Shown here: one piece after another, positions 10,766-22,252 of the stretch
Layout of the letters: every line of letters begins with the position of its first letter
How positions within the stretch are numbered: the first letter of the stretch is position 1
Source: Bryum argenteum
Taxonomy: Eukaryota; Streptophyta; Bryopsida; Bryales; Bryaceae
Direction: 5' to 3'
Length of the DNA: 64,000 bases
Assembly: GCA_037043015.1 (NCBI GenBank)
Contig: CM073323.1
Location: forward strand, 2,976,001 to 3,040,000
Notes under the pieces: generated by a model
Told to the model about the DNA's origin: nothing
Databases searched by the model: none
Seen by the model: the letters and a program-made list of their open reading frames with translations, nothing else
Translations under genes and position numbers: made by a program

Positions 10766-11885
10766 AAACAATCAACCAAGTGAACTCCAATAAACATCCC
10801 ATTTACTATATTAAAGCCATTTCAAACGTCTGATACCCGCCTATGAGGGATACCCGCCCATATTGATACCCGTCATACATTATAGTTACTTGCTTAAGAA
10901 CAAGAAAAATGAAAACATTTAGCAACACATGATAGTAAAAATATTAATGTAGATATTGTAGAACTAACATCTTTCACATACAGTCGTTTGAGACTAAAAA
11001 ATATTACCTTCTTTTACGATTCCAAATTTCTAAAATTGTCTTCACTGTAAAAAGAGCATTTAACCTTGATCAAACGTGTTCACACATTTTGGTCAAGGAA
11101 AGAAAAAAATACTATTTTCTACATAAAACCTATAGATCTTCATTTAAATTTTTTTTTTTTCTAGCGAAAATTTTATGTGATAAATAAATTCTTATCAATC
11201 ATTTTGGATTTTCATTCTAAAGCATGTTGAGTTCACAAAAGATTAAAATGTGGCATAAAATTTTGTCAAATAATTTCAATCTCGATCCTTTGTATATTTG
11301 TTTTGAATATGCTACACACCTTTTCCATGTCTAGAAATTGGTTTTAAGGTAACCAACATGATCATGCCAATCATGATTTTAAAGAAGTTAGACCTTGTAT
11401 AGTGAATTTTTTTAAGCCAAGTGAAATTAAAGTGTCTTAGACCACTAAATACAATTAAGCAAATGAATTATTCTTATGATTTCAAATGCTATAATATTTT
11501 AATCCTTCCGATGCATAGTAGCCTAAAAAATTTGGTGGCTTTATATCAATGTTTATTTTAAGATTCTAGGATTAGAAGTCTTAAATTTCACTCTAAAACT
11601 AGATTTTGAAGCCACTTTTTGATAGTGATGATTTGAAGTGTTTCTTGAAGAATAATGGCCTAGGCTTTTCGGAGCTAAAGAGTCGTCAATCATAAAACAA
11701 CTTCCACATGGAGTCATATTAGAATCAAAACAAACAAAATGGCCTATGTTTGTCTATATTCACATGAACCATGTGGTCGGATGGTGAATTTTGGTATAAG
11801 TTATCAATATTTTATTGAATAGAAATCAAAACAATTGTCAAATAGACTCTAAATTACACCATATTAACCATTATGATATTGTGTT
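10766..11885. other. AT-rich non-coding, upstream of the ParB-like gene
   Basis: About 1.1 kb of low-GC sequence. Near 10837-10872 the motif GATACCCG(C/T) occurs three times. No coding region is seen. It may contain the promoter of the plus-strand gene. Confidence 0.55.
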
Positions 11886-14800
11886 CCAATGATGATCGAG
11901 GTTGTTGCCATGCCGCAACGTCGGAACCAATCGCAAAATCGACAAGGCATGGGAGAAGCGGATGGTGGATTGTAGAAGAGGACCCTCAAAGCCTTATTTG
12001 TGGATGATGCACCAACCTTTTAAAATAAGGGACCATACGTCGGCGTTAAGCAAGCGTTTTGGCGAGATTCAAGCAATTACTACCCGCACATCGTCGGCGT
12101 GATATATGTGATGTGTGTCACGATCTTGATGAAGCAATGCGAAGAAGGACTTCTCTGTCGAGACGACCTTCTTCTTGCATCCATTCCGGAATCTTTGCTT
12201 GCAAGTTAAGGTCCGTGAAATTTCTCAATACCTTGCAGAAATTTTGGTTTAATATCGCTCCCCGCAAGACGCGTACGGCGGCGCGGAGCATATGTCACAT
12301 TGTCTAGGGTTATCACGGGGAGGATGTGGCGCGCGCAATGGTTCTTATGGATGCCCATATTAAGACGTGAAGCATTACTAGAGGCGGATCCAACACATGC
12401 AACATCACAAGGTCCACCATTTGAACCAAGAGAGACGGATCCAATTCACCGTAGTTATGTTATTGGAAGTGAGTTGGATTACCACCACTTCAAAGAGATT
12501 GCACAATACGTCTGCCCGTCCAACAGATCGCGACTAACGAGCCGCCTGTAGGAAGTGTTCCTCTATGTGGAAGAGGACGTCCTTCAAAGCGGCCACGACG
12601 CGAGAGAGGCGACATAGCATCTCGGTTCAAAGGACGATCGTCGAATGTGGCTACAAGTGGTGCGAGGTCAACCGGACGAGGATCGAGGCGCGTGGTAGGG
12701 GTAGTGGGTCTACAACCATGAGGTTTCCAACAAGTGGAGCATCTCGCTTATGTGCCGAGTTCTTGGCTGAATGTATCGGCGGTGGAGGACAAGTTTTAAG
12801 AAGTCGGACCGGGGCGAAGAGGATTGATCGGAACCAAGGATGGCGTTGGAGGCCTCAACGTCAAGTAAGTTCCTAGCACCGATCCTCTCCGAAGCGAATT
12901 GCGAAAAAGGATCACTATGGGGGGACATTGTATTCGAGGTGAAGATCGACAAGATTATCCAAGTGGAGAGTCCTTTGACAAACCATCGGGTACTCTCTGC
13001 AAAGAGAGTTAGAGAGGTTTATGACTTTATGAGACATCCAGAGAACAAGACTTGTGTGAGCAAGTTGGTTCTTTGTCCGATCAAGTACATTGTGGATGTC
13101 ACTACTGACGATGGTGTGGTTCGGCGAGAAGAGGTGTCATTCCCCTCGAAAAGAGCGCAACGAGAGTTCCAACGCATATTTGATACACACGGATTAGCGT
13201 CTATTCACGGTACAACATACTCTCAGTTGTGTTGGCTTCAGGAGAGGATCATTTGGGAGCTAGTGGATGGACAACACATAGTTGCAGCCTGCAATTTTGC
13301 GAAGGAAGAGGTTGCCCAACACAAACTCTCACATGCTGAGTTTGTTAACATCTTTGAAATGCGGGAGGCAACATTTGTCTTATACGATGATCCCGCATTG
13401 TACCTAGCTGAGCGAAGTCCGCGGGTGGGTCAACAAGAAGGAATGGAATAGGACAAAATATTCCACCATGGATGAGGACTTGAGAAAGCTACGCGAGATT
13501 TGGGAGTTGTATGGGAAGCCTGATAGCTTGGTTCGTGCAGACGATGAACGCAGGGCTAAAGCTCTGGTGTGTGCGGCTAATGCAGTGCAGAAGAACCTTG
13601 TTGAGGGCAACAAAGGTATAACAATCAAGAGAGGTTAGCAAGCGGATGCATGACTTGACCATTCATGCGTTGGAATCCTCGGCGCGAGTGTTCTGAAGCT
13701 ATCCTTCAAGTGTGCAAGGACTACGAAGATGGCTATCTCTTTTATAGCAAGGAAGAGAGAGAAGAAGTGGAAGGCGTTTGCAGACAAGAACAACCTAGAT
13801 CCTACTGTGGATGTACGGGAGCATCGGAAGCGAATGACCATGAATTGGTTGAGGCCGCTGAATGTGGTTCCACAGTCTGCTTATCTACGGCTAGTCAAGT
13901 CTTGTGTAGCTAAGCCAGTGGGGGAGGACAGCCGCAGACCTCGACAATCATATTACTTTCACGCCATCAAGGATGCGTCTAGGGATCCCCGTACTATTGC
14001 AGGTGCAATTGGCCAGATCATGAGACAAGAAGCGGTTGCTAATATTACTCGTTGGTTAATGGTGTCCAACAAAGAGCGCTCACCTAATTCCATAGAAGAG
14101 TTCTTCCACATATCTCATGCGGAATTATTTTCCCAAGCAAGAAGCAAATTGATGCATTTGGCAAGGACTTGGCCAAAGACACAAAAGCCGCATGGGCTAA
14201 ACCTACACGAGAGAAGGTGTCAAGTTGGCGAGACATAAGTGAACTTATTCCTACCTCCATCAAGGTTCACTATCGGGACATTGCAACAAGAACACATGGA
14301 GAAGTGGAAGCATCGCCAGATGAAGGTGGTGCCACTCCGTCACATGGAAGTGGGTGTTCTGAGTTCGAAGGCCAACTCGAGACCAAGACACCGGATCATC
14401 TTATGGTTCGAGCTTGGAAGGATTATTTCATCCCGATGTCCAGTGATTGACACAATCGTCTTGTGGGTTGTTGATTGTCGACGTGGTGGGGAAAGCGTGG
14501 AGACGGTCGCTTGGGAAGAAGAAGCGATTCACCAAAGTTATTGCACAATTGTCGGCGTGGATGACGGGCGTTGAACAATGGAACAAGATTCTCTTTACCA
14601 CCACGTGTTTGCTAATGCCGAGTTGTTCGCGAAGCTCAAACTTCCCGGGTGGCACTCAACGACATGGATGTTGGGCATTTGGCGCAAACTCGGTTGATCG
14701 AGATGCCTCAACTTTACACAGGGGTGTCGATTCTGACAGCGGTGGAACCATTTGGAGGTGTTGTTGTTCATATGCAACACCCTGCTGATACTTCCCCAAC

Positions 14801-15641
14801 CGTAATTATGTTCGCAGGGACCGTCCCACTACCACTTGTATTTCACGATCAATGGAGTGAGACACATCAACCGTCGGAGGGTGATAGACTCGAGCGATCG
14901 CCATCCGAGCTCTCTAGATCGGTGGATGCGTATTTGCCAATTGGTTGGGGTTTGACTGCGTATAACATTACAACGGCCATTCCGACAATCCTTCATGGAG
15001 GTTTCCATGGATCGGAGATCATTGTCATTGACGATAGCCTGGAAAGGCTAAACTTCTTGTATACAAAGTTGTTTGACAACTTCCAAGGACAATTTCGATC
15101 CCTCGAGATGACAGGTGCAACAAGGAGCGCCAACGTTGGCATTTCCGGTGAAGATCCGATGAACATAGGTTCGAGAGGAAGGCGGTAGTGACGAGGACGA
15201 GCTTGGAGATGAAGCGGATACTTCTATTCCAAAGACCATACACATTGGCAAATGTACGATACCGCGTGTGATGTATGACGATGTACCCTGTACGCGATCA
15301 TAACTCATGTGACGACGGGCTTCATTCGTGCTGTGGAACCTAATGGCTTTGAGGAAGGATCGAGAGATACGGTGGTGGTTCTAGATACTCCAATTCAAAC
15401 GAGACCAATGGTGCCATCCATTCCACAATCTACGGAATCAGCGGACACCATAGCTTTCAACGAGGCCTTTGCACCAATGATGACATTTAGAGACGGCTTC
15501 TACTATAACACCGATGGCATAAGGTACACTCGCCACGGTGAGCCGGGCGATTCACGCACGAGGAGTCTCAAGTCCATCGATCTTCAAGATTCTATTGATC
15601 CCCCATGTCCGTTGCGGCAAGATGGATCGTATGGTACATGA
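11886..15641 (+). pseudogene. AT-hook and ParB-like (DGQH) protein gene of the large element, broken
   Basis: The N-terminal part is poorly preserved. Near 12559-12591 it encodes an AT-hook-like basic motif (GRGRPSKRPRR). At 12840-13451 a clean 203-codon frame carries FEVKIDKIIQVESPL, then LVLCPIKYIVDV, and WELVDGQHIVAAC (about 13254-13290). This order is expected of a ParB/sulfiredoxin-fold nuclease-like domain of the DGQH type. Conserved-looking segments continue to about 15.6 kb (KKWKAFADKNNLDP, DTIVLWVVDCRRGG, PQLYTGVSILTAVEPFGG, SEIIVIDDSLERL). The last resembles a Rossmann/methyltransferase strand-loop only weakly, and I do not assign it. About six breaks interrupt the frame. It may be a second transposition protein or cargo. 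Confidence 0.6.
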
Positions 15642-16400
15642 GGCCTATGAAGCGTCTGGTAGGACAATGGAGGAGGATGATTAGAGCATCAGAGATTTAT
15701 AAGTAGCAAGTCAATATGATGTTTAGGTGGCATGTTAGGTTTGATTGATATGTTTGAGTAAAGTATGAGATGTTTGGTTATAGTATTATGCATGTTATAT
15801 TATAGTATTTACTATCGATTCCTAAAAAATACGTTTATGAATTTTATGTATGGATTTTCATATAATATAGAGCGAGATGCTACATATTTTCTCTTGTTGA
15901 ATAGCACATGTTGGCCTTTTATCTCTTATAAAGTATGTCTATTGTATAAATGCCAAAAATAGTATATAAATGTCATATAGCAATGTACAACGTAGAAGTT
16001 CATAATCAAAATTGCATTGAATCTAAAAAGAAACACTATAGGAAGTTCAAGGACAAAATTGAATCTTTGAAATTCTTTAAATTTCAATTTTTGCACTCCA
16101 AGACGTGACGTTGTCCTTCATATTGATCCATTGGGATTTGTATTCCAAAAATTTATATGGTACACAAAATAATAAAATAGATGTTGGCAATATTTGAATA
16201 TAATAATTTGGTAGTATTTACAAAGCAATAAAACATGATTTAGCAACAAATTTGTTATTAAAAAAATACTATTTCTCGTTAGTTTAAGTTTAGTGCCTCC
16301 ACATTTAAATTTTTTTTTTTTGTGTGGAATTTTTGTTGTTTTTTTTCATTTTGGAGGAAAATGTTGTTGTTTTGACATGCCATTGAGTGCACTTGGCAAA
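15642..16400. other. AT-rich non-coding right end of the large element
   Basis: Low-GC sequence between the end of the ParB-like gene and the right terminal repeat. It has a T-run near 16311-16321 and a sub-terminal GAGTGCACTTG near-palindrome at about 16385-16395. No gene is seen. Confidence 0.6.
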
Positions 16401-16425
16401 GTGCATAATTGCTTAATTGCGTGTT
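16401..16425 (-). repeat. Right terminal inverted repeat of the large element
   Basis: 25 bp, the reverse complement of 4882-4906. It is followed at once by ATGA (16426-16429), the second copy of the target duplication. Confidence 0.9.
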
Positions 16426-16429
16426 ATGA

Positions 16430-17634
16430 GTGATAAACCTACATAGATCCTTCAATCCCGAAATGGGTTTTGAAGGTTCCTACAGCAAGAACATAGCAAG
16501 CTTGATTGTTATAGTCTCATGAATGAAGCATTGACGGTTCAAATTCTTGATAGAATAAGTACGAGGTCAAATGAATGAAGCATTGACGTTTCAAATTCTT
16601 GATAGAATAAGTACGAGGTCAAGAAAGCTCAAAGATCCTAGGATTAAATATTATAAATAATGTTTGAAATGAGTTTTATTGATCCTGAAGATCATTATTG
16701 AGGAATTAGGCAATTTTGCCTAAATTAAGATCCTGAGTTGTACTACACAGTGAAGGTAGTGGAGGTAATCAGCGAAAGTTTACTTCAAGACCTGTTGTTT
16801 TAGCCATGGCCATGTTTACTTGTAACCCTAGTCCTTTAGCCCTAACCATGTTTTGTCATGGCTGACAATGAAGCAATGAAGCAGGGTCGATTGGTAATTG
16901 CTCCCTCCATCTTAGAAAAATACCATAATTTGCTAAGAATGGATGAATTTTCTAATGAACTCATTGATATAGTTGGATATGGTTTGGATTCCCATTGATA
17001 TTGTCCTAAAAAGAGCGTTGTAAACTCCCAAATTCCAATAAATCCCTTTGAAGTGGTATATATGGAGGTGCAAACAGTCTCTAAACTTACAAAATTTTGT
17101 TAGTTTTTGACCCTCAAATGTTTCACAAGTGGCTGTTGCGAAACACTTAAAGGTCAAAATATGAAGTTTTGTCCATTTCAGTGTCAAAACTACAAAAGTA
17201 TTTGAGGAACTTTTGTGATATTATTGAAATCAAGTGATATTAAAAAAATGTCAAGATATGGACATGGATGATATTTGAGAAGTAACATGCCGTTTTAGAG
17301 GCATAAGTGATTATGCCTCCAAAATGGCACGCTTGTCAAAATAACACATGCTCCATCAAAATGGGCATATGGAATAATGCCATTGTAACAAAATTGAGGT
17401 TACCCTTTTGGTCAATCATGTGATTATATCAAGTATCACTTGTAGAATGAAGGCAAGGTTACCATGCACTTCCAATCATTCACGACCGAGTGTTTGACAC
17501 CCGAACCCAACAAGACACCTGAACCCAACAAGACCCAGCGTTGACCAAAAGACACGTACGCAAAAAACTTAGAGTTTTTTGTACTTGATAATTGATTTGA
17601 TGTTTAATTTTTCAGATCGTGTTCTAGAACAAAC
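16430..17634. other. Intergenic with a 52-bp tandem duplication
   Basis: No gene is supported. At 16519-16570 and 16571-16622 a 52-bp segment beginning ATGAATGAAGCATTGACG is repeated head to tail with a single mismatch noticed. The rest is unremarkable AT-rich DNA. Confidence 0.7.
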
Positions 17635-18898
17635 GCTTCGTGCCGTGCTTGGACGAAACACACGCCGTGTGTGGTAACCCTAGATGAAGGAACAACCGGC
17701 AGTGGCTACAGGGTCTGAACGTTCGAAGGATATTTCGTAAGACGTTCAAGGAAACCGAATTGCTCAGGAAGCGGTTTGTTGTGATTATATGCTTACAGAG
17801 TATTTACAACAATCGAAGTATTGATCCTGATCAACCCCCTCGTTTCTTGAATCGGTGAAGTGGCGCAATCGATCAAAATACATCTGACTTAGTGTGTGAT
17901 AATGATTTCAATACCTGCTCCTTATCTCGAGCATGGACTAGCTGGGTTCCGATCGAGAGAAGCAACAACGCTACCGACTATCTAGAAAGTGTGAAGAATT
18001 TTAAAAATACTCCCACCGACGGCGTTCGGCTACTCTGCGGCCACAGTTGTATGCTTACAGCCTTGAAAGTTACCTGAAAAGCTATGCAGTGCACGTGATA
18101 ATCAGAAGCATTTTCCCGTGAGGAATAACCCAGGAATGCTCTTGTACTACACCCTTAGAATGGTGTTCACTGAGGGTAATTAATGTGAAGAATGCTCTTG
18201 TACTACCCCCTTAAAATGGTGGTCACTGAGGGTTATCAATGTGAAGTCTGCGGATATTGATTTGCAGAATCACCCAAACCTGAGTTATCGATGGTCAATT
18301 CGATAATTCAATACTTTTTTGGACATTTGAGACTTCCTACTGTGATTTCAAGAGCTCTTCGGAGTCAATCTACACATTTTTCACTTTTTGAAGTTCCCTT
18401 CAGTCGACGCTAATCTTCTTGTCTACGATCAAAGGGTTGATTACGAACATGAGATTGAAAAACATTCAATGAAAACTTAAATCATAAGTCAAGGATGACC
18501 TTCCTATCTACAGTCAAGTTCTAAGTAGATCACAAACATGATATCGAGAATGAAATCAGTAAAAGTTCAAAATTAAGTAATAGGTTGAGAATTAATTTGA
18601 GAATGCAAACAGCCATGACAGGCAAGATTCGGCCGACAAACGGTGATCCACAGGAACTTATGATGGAGCTCAGCATCCCATCAAGCTCAGCTCAGTATTG
18701 ACAAACAGCTAAACTGAGTGCGCATAGCGATGTGCACATATGCTGCACCGACCTCCATAGTACCCCTTCACAGTTGTTGCGACTACATACATCATTCACT
18801 AAGGATACAACCAACTCTGCATGGACATGTATTATTCTAGTAATACCACTTTAATAGTCATGCTATGATTTTCAGAGTCAGGGCATCGGATCTGCAAT

Positions 18899-19396
18899 CT
18901 AATAGGGGCGTTCACCGGGCCAGTTGCCAGGAGGGCTGTAATTGCACGCGTGAAAGGTACCAAGACTACCACCACACTCTGCCGAAGCACACCCCAAGCT
19001 GGTGGTAGTGTTCCACACTACCTGCTTGTAATGCCCGCACTCACGGCCGGAGCTGCAAGTGTTGGTGGCGTAGTCGTAGTATACCTTCTCCGCCACCCAC
19101 CCGTTCACGGCCTCTGTTGCTGTATATCCGCCGGGTTTACTCGCAATATTCTCGCCGTAGTCCCCTCGGTCAGGATTGTGAGCCCACACACACCCAGCTG
19201 CCCATGACGCGGCCACGGAGTAAGCAGCGTCGTTCCACACCAGCGGTACCATGCCAACGTTGAGTTCGCTTCGAGCCGCGTTGTGGGCCGCCAAGTAGGC
19301 CGCTTGATCGGGCGCCTGTGCTTGTGATACGGACAGGATGGCCGCGATGGTCACGGCTACCACCACCACATATATAGCTCTGCACACAACTGCCAT
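18899..19396 (-). CDS. PR1: Pathogenesis-related protein 1 (CAP superfamily), secreted
   Basis: A 165-residue intronless protein with a signal peptide (MAVVCRAIYVVVVAVT..., likely cut after AQA near residue 28). A full CAP domain follows: AHNAARSE, GENIA, CGHYKQVVW, and six cysteines as in plant PR-1. The C-terminus CNYS-PPGNWPGERPY matches the conserved junction from which the 11-residue CAPE peptide is released in other plants. PR-1 proteins act in the apoplast, bind sterols and accompany defence. The coding region is whole, but the upstream segment matching the TATA box of the sister gene at 22253 is altered, so expression is doubtful (inference). Confidence 0.93.
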   Translation of the reverse strand: MAVVCRAIYVVVVAVTIAAILSVSQAQAPDQAAYLAAHNAARSELNVGMVPLVWNDAAYSVAASWAAGCVWAHNPDRGDYGENIASKPGGYTATEAVNGWVAEKVYYDYATNTCSSGRECGHYKQVVWNTTTSLGCASAECGGSLGTFHACNYSPPGNWPGERPY

Positions 19397-19483
19397 GACT
19401 CTTGACCAGAATGATTAATGTTGAGATAAGTTGCTGCTCTTGAACGGAATGAGTGCTGAGATGAGTCGCTCAAGGTCCCGATC

Positions 19484-19500
19484 CAATGCTTCTAAACTCG
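19484..19500 (-). promoter_or_regulatory. Degenerate TATA region of the left PR-1 gene
   Basis: On the minus strand this reads CGAGTTTAGAAGCATTGG, where the duplicated right gene reads CGAGTATATAAGAGGAATGG. The flanking GTCATATG is kept in both, so the TATA core has been lost here. Confidence 0.65.
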
Positions 19501-20204
19501 ACATATGACATCACGAGCACGCGACTTCCGCTTCCCGATTCAATCTGAGGGGGTTGAGGGGGTTCTGGTTGGAAGACTTTTTCTTTGAAGCCCACCGGTT
19601 GAACCGTTGGTGCGAATCATATTCCGAAGCATATGCATGGCGATGGTCATGGCTCGCTTAGGAAATTGAAAAAGTGTACCCAATTTCGCATGTGAAATTT
19701 CTCAACAGCGGCAAAAATATCGGCAAATACTTAGTCATGATTCGAAGAAACGTGATATATGGAATATGGTAGGTAATGTAGCACACATCGGTCTTCGATC
19801 ATTCGTCAGGTGACAAGGCACCGTGGCCTCACATGAATAAAGAAGCACTTGTGATAAATTTGCTGGGTTCTGTTCTGAGACGAAGTTGAAGAAGACAATG
19901 TCAACGAGTGGTTACTTCGTCGTCGAGATATTATGGCAAATAATCTTGATGTGTCTTATCTCAGAATTTCTTCCAACTGCCAGTTTAGAATCTTGGTCGT
20001 CACCAGCAGCATATGTTCACCAACTGTTAAAATATTTTCTCGTGCCTGCTGTTCAAAACTCATACGGATTGAGTGTTCTAACCCACGTAGTGTCGGTTGT
20101 TGTTGAAAGAGGAATGTGTTTGGACAATAGAATTGAAGTTTGAGTACCAAAATTGTCACCAGTTATGCATAATCTAATATAATGTGCAGAATATAATGTT
20201 CACC

Positions 20205-20605
20205 CGGTGTGCCGCAAACATAAAGTCTCTCAGTCGGGACCTGCCGAGATTGAATCGGTAAGAGTACGCCGCGCCCTCCTGATGTCATATGTCGAGTATT
20301 TAAGAGGAGTTAATCGGGACCTTGAGCAACTAATCTCAGCACGCCTCAGTTGACGAGTAACTTAGCAAGTGAGTTGCAAGCATGGCAGTTGTGCTGTGCA
20401 CATTGCCAGATATGTGGGGGTGCCACCGTGGCCATCCTGTTTGCATCACAAGCACAGGCGCCCGATCAAGCGACCTACTTGGCAGCCCACGTACTACGCG
20501 GCTGGAAGCGCACTCAACGTCGGTCCGCATGGTACCGCTGGTGTGGAACGACGCTGCTTACTCCGTGGCCGCGTCATGGCAGCGGGGTGCGCATTGTCCT
20601 AACAT
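20205..20605 (+). pseudogene. Truncated PR-1 pseudogene
   Basis: It lies in the spacer between the duplicated arms. It keeps the promoter (TATTTAA at about 20295-20301, after GTCATATGTCGAG) and an ATG at 20381 (MAVV). Homology continues through the signal peptide and the segment MVPLVWNDAAYSVAASW, then stops at about 20605. The frame shifts soon after MAVV, again around the AHNAARSE region, and the last 60% of the gene is missing. It cannot make PR-1. Compared with the two whole copies it is the most diverged, so it is probably the oldest duplicate or was truncated by rearrangement. Confidence 0.85.
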
Positions 20606-20823
20606 AACGAAATTGTTGTTTGTTGGTCAAGTGATGCATTCATACTAGTTCTCCCTTTAAGAATGTTATTAACAAATAAACATTGTTAAAATATAAATCA
20701 AGAAAATTTTACATGAATTTGTATTGAAATTGTTGGAATTTGAAAATCTCTTCACAAAATTATTTAACTCTTGAAATTACATACCTTCCTTAAAATTAGT
20801 TGATTTCTCCTTGTTGAGGCAGT

Positions 20824-21155
20824 ATATTTAACTAATTATGGACAAATTCATAGTCCAGAAATAATGTCGGCTGTCCGCCGATATAACCTTGAGACTCCAT
20901 CCGTAATCTTTGAAAGGTCATAACTCAGTCAATTTTTGTCCAAATGAAACATATGAGGTGTTTTTTGATATCTACAGAAAATGTAGATGTCCAAAAACAC
21001 CTCATATGTTTCATTTGAACAAAAATTGAGTGAGTTGTGACCTTTTGAAAGTCGCAGATATGGGGATGTGTCGGCTGGCCGCTGATAAAACCAAGGTTCT
21101 TCAGTAGTTGCAAAAAGTCCATAAGTTCGAAATAAGTCCATAATTAGTTAAATAT
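20824..21155. mobile_element. Foldback (MITE-like) inverted-repeat element, 332 bp
   Basis: The ends ATATTTAACTAATTATGGAC (20824-20843) and its reverse complement (21136-21155) bound a nested inverted repeat. Its inner arms are nearly perfect: CACCTCATATGTTTCATTTG at the right pairs with the left arm near 20947-20966, around the centre at about 20980. Outer parts (GTCGGCTG/CAGCCGAC) pair with mismatches. No clear target duplication was found. A transcript would form a long hairpin. Confidence 0.75.
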
Positions 21156-22153
21156 CACTGGAGTTTAAGAGTCCTGACAACTAATGAAGATCTCTATATA
21201 GGTGTCCAAGGAGAAACAAACTTGTAAGCTTGATCGTCTCAATTTCGCAAGCTAGAATGAGCGTTCAAATTAAAGTAAAGAATGGTAACACTTGTTTGTG
21301 GATAATAACTTTATAATGTATTTGTAATTTAATTTATATATTAAATTTTCATTGGTGAATGTGTAAAACTGTATTTCAAGAAGATGTAGTAATCTTCATT
21401 GTGATTGTAATGCACTTTACGGTATTGAAATCGAATCATTTTAGAGTGTAGAGGTTATGTTCGAAGTTCATAGGAAAATTGTCCCTCAGTGCTAAGTTCG
21501 TATATCATCTGGAGGGTACTGTACATACACTCCCTCCTTTCAACTAGAGCAGACAATAAGAAATAATAATCCATTCTTTTTAGTTTTGAACAGAAGGAAG
21601 GAGAGAATTTTTGGAACAGTTGGTGAACATGTGCTGTTGGTGACGACCAAGTTTCTAAACCGGCAGTTGGAAGAAATTCTAAGATAAAGCCACATCAAGA
21701 TTGATACCAATTATTTGCCATGAAATCTCGGCGACGAAGTAACCACTCGTTGACATTGTCTCCTTCAACTTCGTTTCAGAATACCTCCCAGCAAATTTAC
21801 CACTTCTCTACGCATGTGTAGGTCACGGTGCCCTGTCACCTGACGGAGTATGATCGAAGAGCCATGTGTGATACAGTAGCTACCATTTTCCATATATCAT
21901 GTTTCTTCGAATCATGACTTAGTTTTTACCGAATTTTCTGCCACTTTTGAGAAATTCAACATGCGAATTTGGGTATACTTTCCAATTTTCTAAGCGAGCC
22001 ACTACCATCGCCATGCATATGCTTCGGAATATGATTCGCATCACCGAGTGTTCACGGTTCACCCGGTGGGCTTCGGAGAAAAAGTCTTCAACCGGAATCC
22101 CTCTAATTGAATCGGGTAGCGGATGCCGCATCCTCGTGATGTCATATGCCGAG

Positions 22154-22160
22154 TATATAA
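22154..22160 (+). promoter_or_regulatory. TATA box of the right PR-1 gene
   Basis: TATATAA, 93 bp upstream of the ATG at 22253, leaving room for a leader of about 60-65 nt. It is conserved as TATTTAA in the truncated copy and lost in the left copy. Confidence 0.8.
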
Positions 22161-22252
22161 GAGGAATGGATCGGGACCTTGAGCGACTCATCTCAGCAGT
22201 CATTCCGTTCAAGAGCAGCAACTCACCTCAACAATCATTCTGGTCAAGAGTC

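Larger units (their letters stand above)
4882..16425. mobile_element. Large (11.5 kb) TIR DNA transposon of unassigned superfamily
   Basis: Perfect 25-bp terminal inverted repeats begin AACACGCAATTAAGCAATTA at 4882 and recur, inverted, at 16401-16425. They are flanked by the 4-bp direct repeat ATGA at 4878-4881 and 16426-16429. Inside each end is a near-palindrome containing AGTGCACTT (about 4919-4928 and 16386-16394). Two broken, divergently oriented coding regions fill the element: a DUF7869-like transposase candidate on the minus strand (5485-8662) and an AT-hook/ParB-like gene on the plus strand (about 11886-15641). An AT-rich centre with two perfect palindromes separates them. No capsid, DNA polymerase B, helicase or reverse transcriptase was recognised. 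Known superfamilies with 4-bp duplications (Ginger, Sola, Academ) do not obviously match. Confidence 0.85.
17635..20150. repeat. Left arm of PR-1 inverted duplication
   Basis: About 2.5 kb that recurs in reverse complement at about 21500-23957. Matching anchors include TATTGATCCTGATCAACCCC (17819 versus about 23780), the PR-1 coding region, and AATGTCAACGAGTGGTTACT (19897 versus about 21740). The arms have diverged by substitutions and small indels. The edges are estimates. Confidence 0.85.

Noticed and set aside
14649-15188. SAM-dependent methyltransferase in the ParB-like gene
   Set aside because: Only one loop (SEIIVIDDSLERL) is suggestive; no glycine-rich motif or catalytic motif was found, so no assignment is made.
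4882-16425. Polinton/Maverick identity for the large element
   Set aside because: The TIRs are only 25 bp, the duplication is 4 bp, and no capsid, DNA polymerase B or retroviral-type integrase is recognisable.
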